From assembly GCA_003868215.1 (NCBI GenBank), contig QWDQ01000041.1, positions 124,001 to 188,000 of the forward strand: a stretch of 64,000 nucleotides of DNA. Reading direction: 5' to 3'. The notes beneath the pieces were generated by a model. The model saw nothing but the letters and a program-made list of their open reading frames with translations. It was not told where the DNA came from and searched no databases. The stretch is from Pseudophaeomoniella oleicola. Lineage: Eukaryota; Ascomycota; Eurotiomycetes; Phaeomoniellales; Phaeomoniellaceae. The translations under genes were made by a program, and so were the position numbers. Below are positions 1 to 11,613 of the stretch, in pieces (the first letter of the stretch is position 1; each line of letters starts with the position of its first letter).

Positions 1-169
1 CTAACATGATCAAGGGGGGGAGGGGTGTTGGGGGCGGCTCTCGGGGCTAGAGCAGGGCAGGACAGGGGCGTCCTTGTGATTCACATCAACATGACGGTGT
101 TCTTGGATACATTGACGGGCTCGTAGATGCGTAGCTAGCTGGGTGGCTACCAGGTAGAGAGGGAGGGCA

Positions 170-189
170 GGTAGGTAGGTAGGTAGGTA
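170..189. repeat. GTAG tetranucleotide microsatellite
   Basis: About five tandem GTAG units are visible, followed by related GGTA/TACC words up to about 220. It is a simple repeat in non-coding DNA. Confidence 0.8.
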
Positions 190-3123
190 CTTTGTATACC
201 TACCTAGGTACCCAGGTATGTACATGGTATCCTGTATCTCAGTATCTATCTACCTACATATGTGTGGACCTGTGTAGACTACAGACAATCCAAAGGATGG
301 GTTGGTGGGAAGATAGTTATCAAGTAGATGGGTGAATTATTACTTCTTGTTCTTCTCAGCAGGGCTACCAGTTAGGACGTTTCCCGGGGATCATATCGTT
401 CTACTTGTGCAGGTGCCTGGGAGATCTTAGATAGGTTTGGTCTCATATATCAGGGTCAAGATTTGGATGGATAGGGGAAATGTCCGGATGGGGACGACGG
501 GGCGGGGAGGGAGAGTTGTGGTGGTTATGGAACTTCGTGGATCAGAGAGAGAGGGGAGGGGAGGGGATGAGATGGGAAGGTCGATGTAAGCATCATTTGT
601 GTAGATGGATATCTTGTAGTCGTAGACTGTGAATGAGATGTCTTCTTGTATGGAGAAGGATAATGATTACTATATATCAGCAACGCCTTTGTTCTTGTGT
701 GATATAACAAATAGGCGACGCAAACGCTTGATAGACATATAGGTAATTACCAAGGTATGGATCAAGTATTCTTTCTGCTCTTCGCGGAGCGGATCGAGCA
801 CTTGGATGATCAGCAATACTAAGAAAAGTAAGAGGATAAAGCGATTGTTCAGTGGGACGATGTTGTTTGATGGATCGCCAGGGCTTGGATAGTTGGGGTT
901 GATTTGCTCCGTGAGATCTCCGAAGTGGAAAGAACGGATAGTCGAAAGCGAGTATCGTAGGTAGGACTGCACCACAAAGAGCGCCGGCTACAAGAAGACG
1001 TTTGCTTTGGTGGATGGCGAGATGGCCGATCAGAAACTAATGTAATTATGTGTAGTTATAGGTAGTGTAAGCCCCAACGATTTGGTGCAGGACTATAGCA
1101 CTCTCCAAAAGAAAGAAAAAAGAGACTGCAAAGACTAAGCTATGATAGGATCACTAAGTACAGCGCAAAGTCTCAAAAAGGACAAACAGTTACTCCGTAA
1201 AAGGGGAAAAGAAAAGAAGATGGATTATCATTGGGATTGAAGAAAGTCCGACGTGCCGAGAGGAGCTATCGAATGTAGATCCCAATTCTCCCAGCGCTAC
1301 GGTCGAGCGGTATCTTGTTGTTTCGTTTCTCAATGCCTTTGAGTGCCTCAGTGCGGGTCTTATCGGTTTCCTGTTCGCAGTCGAGATGGTGACCTCGCCT
1401 TTTCGGGTTGATCGATGACAAGGAGAAATGGTTCCCTACCTGATCCACTCCCGAGGTCATCTAGGTAAATACTCAAATAAGAGGTCGTGATTTAGGTACC
1501 TTACCTTAGATACGTAGGCCTATCTCACTTGGGTTTTGCTTACCTCATACCTGATGCAGATAAACAGGGTCAGTTGGTATCTCAAGGTCACTCAGTTATC
1601 AGCCTTCCCACATCCCTGCTTCGAGCTCTTCATTGCTTGCTGCCAGTCCTTGGAAAAAATGGTAAATGAACAAGATACCGTGCCTTTGGGAGAGACATGG
1701 GATGTTGACGTAAAAGAGAACGGCTGGAGAAGAAGTTTGGGTTAATTAGGAGATCGGATCTACGGTTTCAAGGATCCGCTCTGCTTACATTACGTTACAC
1801 TATCGGTTTTGTTGAATATCAGCTAAAACGTGCCCCAAGCTATGGATGGATACGAGAGAGATACCCGCATGTAACTTTGAACGAGATGGACGGATTCAGC
1901 GGAGCACGAGCAGAAGATGCACCCTGAACACCATCTGTAAACCCATGGAGAACGGTCCGATGTAAGACGATACGAATGAGTTATCTCTCGATGTCGCCCT
2001 CTGTTGTATATATCTAGGTATCTACGTACGTTAATGTACTGGAAGAGGGTGTCTGAACGTTAGGTCATCTCGCATCTTATTATTTCCCGGACTCCGAGAT
2101 AGAAAGCCAACCCCCAACGGAGTCCGCATCGATGCCATCGACCGGTCTTGGAAGTACCACGTAAGCCTTGCGACGGCGACCATCGTGGTTGGTAGAGCTA
2201 CCGTTAAAAAAGCAGTCAATACCTGCGTGTATCAAAAGGTCTTGCTTTGATTAATCTATCTTCCTTGTAGATAGATCGAGGTCCACTCTTTGCCCATCAT
2301 CTGTATTCTGCCCTGAACTGATCCTATCGTCACCCCTGTCATCATCGTGAGCACTTGTGGCAGGTTGTGGTACGTGGTAGCCGAGGACGAAGTCACCAGT
2401 CCAACGACTCTCGGCGCAACAAGGTGCAGAGTTGAATCGTCATGTTGGCAAAGTCATTCGGCTAAGAAGAAGAAAGGAGGTCATCCAACAAGTACAGACA
2501 GCGATAAATCAGCGGCGAGGAAGACAAGTATCCGAACCGACGGTCCTCAAAAGGCAAAGCCATATGCGAGCTTATCGTCAAAAGTATCCGACCAGACGAA
2601 GGGAGCAACGAACCGGACGATCTAAGGACAAAAGGATTGGGCGTCTCGATTTTGGCGTTGAACCTGTCGGCCACCAAAATAGCTCCGGCGTTCCTAAAAG
2701 GTATGTTCTGGTGCGGAGGTGTGGCCCTACTTCCTCACCAAAATCTCAGGTCCCCACCCCAAAGGAACCGACGTAGTTGGGACAAGGTACATATCGACGC
2801 AATAAAAATCAACGTGGAACAGCTTGCCCTTGTTCCTGGCAACAACCACGATACTCGAGACACGAGATAGCTGAAGAGACGGTGCCGGCAGAGAAGGCTC
2901 GAAGTCTTGCACACCGAAAATAAAGACAAAGAATCACAGGAAACGGAACAGCTAGAGTGGATGAGATTTGAAAGAAGGCCGATTGATTGAGGATCCCGTC
3001 CGGAAAGAAAGGATCGTCGTCAATCTAAACTTGCTCTACTTGTACGTATGGTAACAAAGTCAACGCTGACTGGTGCACACCCTGCACTGTCCCCATTTCC
3101 CTACAATCTCACCTCAACTCAAT

Positions 3124-3149
3124 CCATCCCATCCCATCCCATCCCATCC
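3124..3149. repeat. CCATC pentamer repeat in ACC1 upstream region
   Basis: Five tandem CCATC units lie about 375 bp before the ACC1 start codon, at the edge of the CT-rich stretch. Pyrimidine-rich tracts like this often sit just upstream of fungal transcription starts; that role is inferred. Confidence 0.75.
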
Positions 3150-3480
3150 AAATCAGATTCAGAACTTATACCACCTATCTCTTCCTCTCCACTGCTACTC
3201 CCTCCCCCCCTGCCTCATACACAGAGCATTACACTCTTTTCTTCTACGCCCTTGAGAAAGAGCATTTTCTAATCTCCCATACCGACAGTCTCTCTATTGT
3301 AGAGTACTGCATTGGTTCCTTCTCCACATTTAGGGCACTCGGCAGCTGTCGACGAGGTTGAGCTGCATCTACAAATAATATAATACCGACATCCTCTGTT
3401 CCTTCTATCCAGCCAAGGGTTTCGAGGGTCCCATTGCGTTCGGTATCCGCCCTACGAACATCTTCTCTTCTTACCCCCGC

Positions 3481-3507
3481 ATGAGCACCACCGAGCTCTC
3501 GCTGTAA
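3481..3507 (+). promoter_or_regulatory. Short upstream ORF in the ACC1 leader
   Basis: An ATG at 3481 opens an eight-codon frame (MSTTELSL) that stops with TAA at 3505-3507, 15 nt before the ACC1 ATG at 3523. It is in the same frame as ACC1. If the leader starts upstream of 3481 the frame could lower translation of the main protein. The TAA also prevents an N-terminal extension of ACC1 by read-through from this leader. Confidence 0.6.
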
Positions 3508-3522
3508 AATAAATCCGTCACG

Positions 3523-6500
3523 ATGGACGGCGCGAATGGAGTCAACGGGGCGAATGGTACCCATAAGGCGGTAGCCAACGGGCACCCGAATTCATGGCAG
3601 GCCAGACACAATATCGCCTCGCATTTCATTGGCGGTAACAAGATAGAGAATGCGCCTCCCAGCGCTGTCAAGGACTTCGTGCAAAATAGCGACGGCCACT
3701 CAGTGATAACATCCGTAAGTCTCACCTCGGATTCTCCCTGACGGTACAGGAGTTGACCAACGATACAGGTTTTGATTGCCAATAACGGTATCGCTGCTGT
3801 CAAGGAGATACGATCCGTCCGAAAATGGGCTTACGAGACTTTTGGCGACGAGCGCGCCATTCAATTTACGGTCATGGCTACACCAGAAGATCTGAAGGCA
3901 AATGCGGATTACATTAGGATGGCGGATCAATATGTTGAGGTACAATCAATTCTCAGTTCGGTCGGGAAAAGAATTTGGATGTGCTGACATACATGCTATC
4001 TAGGTTCCTGGTGGTACGAATAACAACAATTACGCCAATGTCGAGCTCATTGTTGACATCGCCGAGCGGATGAATGTACATGCCGTCTGGGCAGGCTGGG
4101 GTCACGCGTCAGAAAATCCCAAGCTCCCAGAATCACTGGCGGCGTCGCCGAAGAAAATTATATTCATTGGTCCTCCAGGATCTGCCATGCGATCGCTTGG
4201 TGACAAGATTTCATCCACGATTGTCGCACAGCACGCGGGCGTGCCCTGCATACCGTGGTCTGGCGAAGGTGTCGATCGGGTTGAGATCGACGAAGACGAT
4301 ATCGTTACTGTCCCTGACGACGTGTACGATCTTGGTTGCACGCATTCGCCACAAGAAGGGCTTGAAAAGGCCCGCAAGATCGGCTTCCCAGTCATGGTGA
4401 AGGCATCTGAAGGTGGTGGAGGTAAAGGGATTCGAAAAGTCGAAGATGAGGAGAACTTCACTCAGTTGTACAATGCCGCAGCAAGCGAAATCCCGGGATC
4501 TCCAATCTTCATCATGAAGCTAGCTGGCAACGCCAGGCATCTGGAAGTCCAATTGTTGGCAGATCAATACGGCAACAACATCTCCCTCTTCGGCAGAGAT
4601 TGCTCGGTGCAAAGACGGCACCAGAAAATCATCGAAGAAGCGCCAGTTACTATTGCGAACCCAAAGACATTTTCCGCTATGGAGGCAGCAGCAGTCAGTC
4701 TTGGCAAGCTTGTCGGATACGTCTCAGCTGGTACTGTTGAATATCTCTATTCGCATGCTGATGATAAATTCTACTTCCTCGAGCTTAACCCTCGTCTTCA
4801 AGTTGAGCATCCAACGACCGAAATGGTCAGCGGTGTCAACCTGCCAGCTGCTCAGCTCCAGATTGCTATGGGTATCCCTCTCCACCGCATCCGTGACATT
4901 CGCTTGTTGTACGGGGTGGAGCCGCATACGTCCACAGAGATTGACTTTCACTTCGTGAAGCCTGAGAGTAGCAAGACACAGAGACGTCCACAGCCACGAG
5001 GCCACACGACTGCTTGTCGTATCACGTCTGAAGATCCTGGCGAAGGATTCAAACCCTCCAGCGGTACCATGCACGAATTGAACTTCCGAAGTAGCTCAAA
5101 TGTTTGGGGTTATTTTTCTGTGGGTACTGCTGGTGGTATTCACAGTTTCTCTGACAGTCAATTCGGACATATTTTCGCCTATGGCGAGAACCGATCTGCT
5201 TCGCGGAAACACATGGTCGTTGCGCTGAAAGAATTGAGTATTCGAGGTGACTTCAGGACCACTGTTGAATACCTCATCAAGTTGCTTGAGACGCCAGCGT
5301 TCGAAGATAACACCATCACAACCGGCTGGCTCGACCAGCTCATTTCGAACAAGCTCACAGCAGAGCGCCCGGATCCCATGCTTGCTGTCGTGTGCGGTGC
5401 GGTTCAACGGGCGTACGTTGCCAGTGAGGCTTGTATTGCTGAGTACAAGAAGGGCATTGAGAAGGGCCAAGTCCCATCCAAGGACGTCTTGAAGACTGTC
5501 TTCCCGATAGATTTCATCTATGAAGGATACAGATACAAGTTCACGGCTACTCGCTCAAGTCTCGATAGCTACCATCTTTTCATTAACGGTTCCAAATGCT
5601 CCGTTGGTGTTCGCGCATTGGCTGATGGTGGTCTACTCGTGCTTCTCGCTGGACGTAGTCACAATGTGTACTGGAAGGAGGAAGCTGCTGCAACACGTCT
5701 TAGCGTTGACGGCAAGACTTGCTTACTCGAGGAGGAGAACGATCCAACCCAACTCCGCACACCCAGTCCCGGTAAGCTTGTCAAATTTACCGTCGAGAAT
5801 GGTGATCACGTGAGAGCTGGTCAGGCGTTCGCCGAAGTCGAAGTCATGAAGATGTACATGCCCTTAATTGCTCAGGAGGACGGTATTGTGCAGCTTATCA
5901 AGCAGCCAGGGGCCACATTAGAGGCTGGTGATATTTTGGGCATACTGGCTTTGGATGATCCTTCCAAGGTTCAGCACGCTCAACCATTCCAAGGTCAATT
6001 ACCGGATCTTGGTCCACCCCAAGTTGTGGGCAGTAAGCCACCACAACGATTCGCCTTGCTTCACAACATTCTTAAGAATATTCTTATGGGGTTCGACAAT
6101 CAAGTTATCATGGGTGCCACTTTGAAAGAACTTGTCGAAGTCCTTAGGAACCCAGAACTTCCTTATGGCGAGTGGATGGCTCAATCTTCGGCTCTGCACT
6201 CGAGGATGCCACAGAGATTAGACCAGCAGTTTGAGACGATGGTTGAGAAGGCACGAGCAAGAAAAGCCGAGTTCCCAGCCAAACAGCTGCAAAAGACGCT
6301 TACCCGGTTCTTGGAAGATAACCTGAGTAGCAATGATGCCGATCTTCTTCGTACTCAGCTGGAGCCTCTGACGGCTGTCATGGAACGATACGCTGATGGT
6401 CTGAAAGCGCATGAGTTCCACGTATTCACCGAGCTGCTTGACCAATACTGGAGCGTTGAGAGACTATTCTCAAGCGTAACCTTCCGCGATGAAGATGTTA

Positions 6501-9500
6501 TACTGAAGCTCCGTGAAGAGAACAAAGATGACATAATGAATGTCGTCTACATTGTGCTTTCTCACAGTAAAATAGGCGCCAAGAATAACCTTGTCGTGGC
6601 AATCCTGGACCTTTTCAGACCAAATCAGCCAAATGTCGGTAATGTCGCCAAGTATTTCAGACCAACTCTGAAGAGATTGACGGAACTAGAATCCAGAGCT
6701 ACAGCTAAGGTTGCACTGAAGGCTCGAGAACTCCTGATTCAACTGGCCTTACCCTCACTTGAAGAACGTCAGGCTCAAATGGAGCACATTCTCCGATCAT
6801 CAGTTGTTGAATCAAAGTACGGAGAAACTGGATGGGATCATCGTGAGCCGGACATTGACATTCTGAAGGAGGTCGTTGACTCTAAGTATACCGTGTTCGA
6901 CGTGCTTCCTAGTTTCTTCGGTCACCATGACCCGTGGGTCGCCTTGGCTGCATTGGAAGTTTACATTCGAAGGGGCTACCGTGCTTACACGGTCAAAGAA
7001 GTTGCCTACCACAATGATGCCGAGCCTCCATATTTCATGTCATGGGACTTTGTGCTCCGAAAAGTCGGTCAAAATGAGTATGGTCTGCCACTTGGATCAT
7101 CGTATCCCTCAACGCCAAGCACACCTTCCGCCGATTCACCTTTCAAGAGAATCAGCTCCATTAGCGATATGTCTTATCTTCTGGCTAAAAAAGGTGACGC
7201 CGAGCCTACCCGCAAGGGTGTCATCATTCCTGTCCCTTACGTGGACGAATGTGATGAATATCTGATGAAAGCCCTCGAGGTCTTCCCACGACACGGTAGT
7301 CTTGTGAAGAGACCTAGCCAGAATGGTCTGCTACCCGACCTAGAGGGCAAGAGGAGACCGCAAGCTGCTCGTCCGGAAATTGACGATGAGTTGACAGGAG
7401 TGTGCAACATTGGTATCTGCGACGCCGAAGGCCAGACCGATGAGCAACTACTGAGCCGCATGAGTCAAATCGTTGAGGACAACAAGGATGAGTTATTGGC
7501 GCGAAGGATTCGAAGACTTACGTTCGTATGTGGTCATAAGGATGGCACATATCCCGGCTATTTCACTTTCCGCGGACCCGAGTATGTCGAAGATCAAAGC
7601 ATCCGACACATTGAGCCAGCATTAGCCTTCCAGCTTGAACTAGGAAGACTATCGAAATTCAAGATCAAGCCAGTGTTCACAGAGAATAAGAACATACACG
7701 TCTACGAGGCCATCGGCAAGGGCCCAGAATCTGATAAAGCTGTGGATAAGAGATACTTTACTCGCGCTGTTGTCCGGCCAGGCCGTCTGAGAGACGATAT
7801 TCCGACAGCCGAGTATTTGATCTCGGAAGCTGACCGCTTAATGAATGATATCCTTGACGCCCTTGAGATCATCGGAAACAACAACTCTGATCTCAACCAC
7901 ATATTCATTAACTTCTCTCCTGTCTTCCCTCTGGAGCCAAAGGACGTCGAGGAAGCGCTCGCAGGGTTCTTAGAGCGCTTTGGCCGCCGACTTTGGCGTC
8001 TTCGTGTCACTGGTGCTGAAATCCGTATACTTTGCACTGATCCAGCAACCGGCCAAGCATACCCTCTCCGTGTGGTCATCACCAATACCTCAGGGTATGT
8101 CATCCAGGTTGAACTGTACGTTGAGAGAGAGGCGAAGAATGGAGAATGGGTCTTTGAAAGCATTGGAGGCACCACCAAAATTGGATCTATGCACCTTCGA
8201 TCTGTTTCGACGCCATACCCAACGAAGGAATGGCTCCAACCGAAACGTTACAAGGCTCATTTGATGGGTACTCAGTACGTGTACGATTTCCCAGAGCTAT
8301 TTAGACAAGCTTTCCAGAATACTTGGAGCAAGGCTGTTGCCAAGCATTCAGGTCTGAAGGAGTCGCAACCACCAATTGGGGAATGCATCGAGGCCAGCGA
8401 GCTTGTTCTAGATGACAATGACAACCTGGCTGAAGTCTCACGGGAACCTGGAACTAACACCCACGGCATGGTTGGATGGATTGTTACTGCCAAGACGCCA
8501 GAATACCCACGCGGGAGACGGTTTATCGTCATTGCCAACGATATCACATACCAGATCGGATCCTTCGGTCCCAAGGAGGACATGTTCTTCAACAAATGTA
8601 CTGAACTTGCCAGGAAACTTGGTATCCCTCGTATCTACCTATCTGCGAACTCAGGTGCTCGTATCGGTATGGCTGACGAGCTTGTACCGCACTTTAGTGT
8701 TGCTTGGAATGATCCTGAAAGACCTGAAGCTGGTTTCAAATATCTTTATTTGACACCAGAGGCTTATCAAAAGTTTGCGACAAAGAAGGAGGTTCTTACC
8801 GAAAAGATCACCGATGACGGCGAAGAACGTTACAAGATTACAACTATCATCGGCGCTAAGGATGGTCTTGGTGTTGAGTGTCTTCGTGGGTCAGGTCTCA
8901 TCGCAGGCGCTACATCCCGTGCCTATGAGGACATCTTCACCGTCACTCTGGTCACCTGCCGATCTGTGGGTATTGGGGCTTATCTCGTTCGCCTTGGCCA
9001 ACGTGCCATTCAAGTTGAAGGACAGCCAATCATTCTTACAGGCGCACCAGCCATCAACAAGCTTCTTGGACGTGAAGTCTACACATCCAACCTGCAACTC
9101 GGTGGTACTCAGATCATGTATAAGAACGGTGTCTCGCACATGACTGCTACCGATGACTTCCATGGTATCGAGAAGATCGTTGAATGGATGTCCTTCGTTC
9201 CTGACAAGAAGAATAATCCTATTCCAGTCAGCCCATCAATGGATACTTGGGATCGTGACATTGCGTACTATCCACCAGCGAAGCAGGCATATGATCCTCG
9301 CTGGCTCATTGCTGGTCAAGAAGACGAGGACGGGTTCTTGCCAGGTCTCTTCGATAAAGATTCGTTTCAAGAATCGCTTGGCGGGTGGGCTCGAAGCGTT
9401 GTCATCGGTCGTGCTCGCCTTGGTGGCATTCCAATGGGCGTTATCGCCGTCGAGACTCGCACCGTTGAGACAGTTGTCCCGGCTGATCCAGCCAACGCCG

Positions 9501-10562
9501 ATTCCATGGAGCAGATCACACAGGAAGCCGGCGGTGTCTGGTTTCCCAACTCTGCTTTCAAAACCGCACAAGCTCTGCGCGACTTCAATAATGGTGAGCA
9601 ACTGCCTGTGATGATCCTGGCAAATTGGAGAGGTTTCTCTGGGGGTCAAAAAGACATGTTCAACGAGGTGCTCAAGTACGGTTCGTACATTGTAGATGCT
9701 CTTGTCAAGTATGAGCAGCCTATCTTCGTTTATATTCCACCTTTTGGCGAACTCCGTGGTGGATCATGGGTAAGTTGACATCCCTGTCTAGCCGTGTAAA
9801 GAAAGCCCGCTAATACGTCTCTAGGTCGTCGTCGATCCCACGATCAACCCTGTCCAGATGGAAATGTACGCGGACGAAGACGCTCGTGGTGGTGTCCTTG
9901 AGCCTGAAGGTATCGTGAACATCAAATTCCGCCGGGAAAAGCAGCTTGAGACCATGGCTCGTCTTGATCCTACATATGCCTCCATCAAGAAGCAACTCGA
10001 TAACAAATCTTTATCCACCGAACAAGCGTCCGCCCTCAAACTCAAGCTCACTGAACGTGAAGAGCTGCTCAAACCAGTCTACATGCAAATCGCCCTTCAA
10101 TTTGCCGATCTCCATGATCGTGCTGGCCGTATGGAAGCCAAGGGTACCATTCGTAAACCATTGCAATGGACCAATGCCCGCCGATTTTTCTACTGGCGCC
10201 TCCGTCGCCGTTTGTCAGAAGAAGTCATCCTCAAGCGCATGATTGCTTCCACCTCTACCACCGGCCAAACTACAGTTACAGACCTCTCGACCAAAGAACA
10301 GAATCTTTCTACCCTGGCTTCGTGGACTGGCTTCCTGGGTGACGAATTCGAGCACGACGATCGGAAGGTTGCGGAGTGGTATGAAGGCCACCGAAAAGAC
10401 GTATATGCTAAGATTGACAACTTGAAAGCCGAGGGTATTGCCAGTCAAGTTGCCCAACTTTTAATACAAAGCAAGGAAGGCGGACTGAAGGGAATTAAGG
10501 AGGTGTTGGATAAGGTTCCAACGTCGGAGAAAGAAGGAGTGCTAAAGTATCTTATGGGTTAA
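3523..10562 (+). CDS. ACC1: Acetyl-CoA carboxylase, multidomain
   Basis: Cytosolic biotin enzyme that makes malonyl-CoA for fatty acid and polyketide synthesis. Four exons: 3523-3714, 3769-3939, 4004-9769 and 9825-10562, giving 2288 residues, the normal fungal length. Introns are 54, 64 and 55 bp with GT-AG ends. Order: biotin carboxylase (about 60-560, with a [11 protein letters not shown]-binding loop near 257), biotinyl domain with EVMKM and biotin-accepting Lys737, central region, then carboxyltransferase (about 1500-2200, with [11 protein letters not shown] near 1742). [10 protein letters not shown] aligns with the yeast Snf1 site RAVSVSDLSY, so Ser1173 is the likely inhibitory phosphosite. 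ATG 3523 was chosen because an in-frame TAA lies just upstream. The frame is intact apart from the introns. Identification is very secure; exact exon ends are from the sequence alone. Confidence 0.98.
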
Positions 10563-11613
10563 CGGTGAATGAATGGGAATGCAGGTTTCGCTCGTGCTGC
10601 TGCTGTTTCATGCTATCATGGTTCAATACATCTCCGTTGTCTGCCCTAGATATGGGTTGGTAGACCGGTTCCTCGTGCGGATCTCTCTACGCTGTTTTTG
10701 TACTCGTTCATAGGCTTGGCCGTTTCTAGCAAGAGCTCGCTGGAATTTGTTGTAGCGTTATCTCTTGTAATATCTAGGCAAGTTCATACACAAGAAACGG
10801 CATCCTCAATGCTATTTATACAATGGAGTCAGCCATGGTATGGCGTATGCAGAGGGTGAAGCATCTGATAAGGTGTGCTGGCACAACTGGATAAATTAAT
10901 AAATCAATACCCGTGAAAAGAAACACCGATTGGCAGATGTTGAAATCCGACGGGCATTTCCATTTTTCTCTCTTTCGTTGGTGCTCATTCCCACCACATT
11001 GGGCCGCCTCGCCGATAGGAGTTGGTGCACGACTCGTCGACTGGGAGGTTTTCTCACTGCAGAGCCTTAAAATAAATGTGTGGTGGATGGCTGGCTTTCC
11101 AATCGGTGGCTTTTCCATATGAATTTATGAAAAATGAGAGATGACTGCCCCCGACGAGCTGATCCGGCCCCTGGCGGAGATCCCGTACGGAACCGAAGTG
11201 GCGGCCAAAGCATGTGAGACCCTCTCCCTCTTTAAAGATGATTGAAGTATTTATTTATTTATTTAATTATCTGTAAAAAGCTTCTAGAACTAATTAAGAA
11301 ACTCCCCTATGACAGCACAGATCCACCATACCGCAGTACCCTGCGCTTCCTTCTCTTTCGTTGATTTCTGTCTTGGATCCCTTGATCCGCTCTTTACAGA
11401 ACTGTTTCCTCTGTTTTCTATCACTATTCCTATTCACAATGGATGAGAATGTCCGATGCCTATTCAGAGCTCTTCTTGACTGATCCTGCTATCACCTATA
11501 ACCCGACTGGCTACTGATTTCAACCCGCGATTAACACACTCCTACGAACCTCCGACATAGCATCGCTTTTGTGAGGGTAAATCGCTGTTTCGGACGACGA
11601 TGGGATAGCAACC
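10563..11613. other. Intergenic: ACC1 3' end and transporter promoter
   Basis: Tandem-oriented genes flank this stretch. It should contain the ACC1 3' UTR and the promoter and leader of the transporter gene. A TTTA tetranucleotide run lies at about 11249-11268. The last 250 bp are pyrimidine-rich. I see no further gene. Confidence 0.6.
11249..11268. repeat. TTTA tetranucleotide repeat
   Basis: Four to five tandem TTTA units in the ACC1-transporter intergenic region. Confidence 0.7.

Larger units (their letters stand above)
1..3480. other. Gene-poor region upstream of ACC1
   Basis: No recognisable gene lies here. The short open frames mostly lack an ATG or have no protein-like composition. 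The distal part holds a GTAG tetranucleotide run near 170-189 and a CCATC pentamer run near 3124-3149. The last 400 bases become CT-rich, as is usual for the core promoter and leader of a highly expressed fungal gene. One minus-strand frame near 670-975 encodes a hydrophobic segment and is noted separately. The rest probably contains the ACC1 promoter and the flank of a gene outside the window. Confidence 0.6.

Noticed and set aside
2381-2386. CCGAGG matching a fatty-acid-responsive FarA/FarB site upstream of ACC1
   Set aside because: A single six-base match in 3.5 kb is expected by chance, and the known role of this site is in fatty acid breakdown genes.
2347-2776. Overlapping plus-strand frames of 92 and 114 codons
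   Set aside because: Starts are GTG or other non-ATG codons and the two frames overlap; no protein-like core. Judged to be chance frames.
7702-8178. 158-codon frame antisense to ACC1
   Set aside because: Shadow of the conserved carboxylase coding strand caused by its codon bias.
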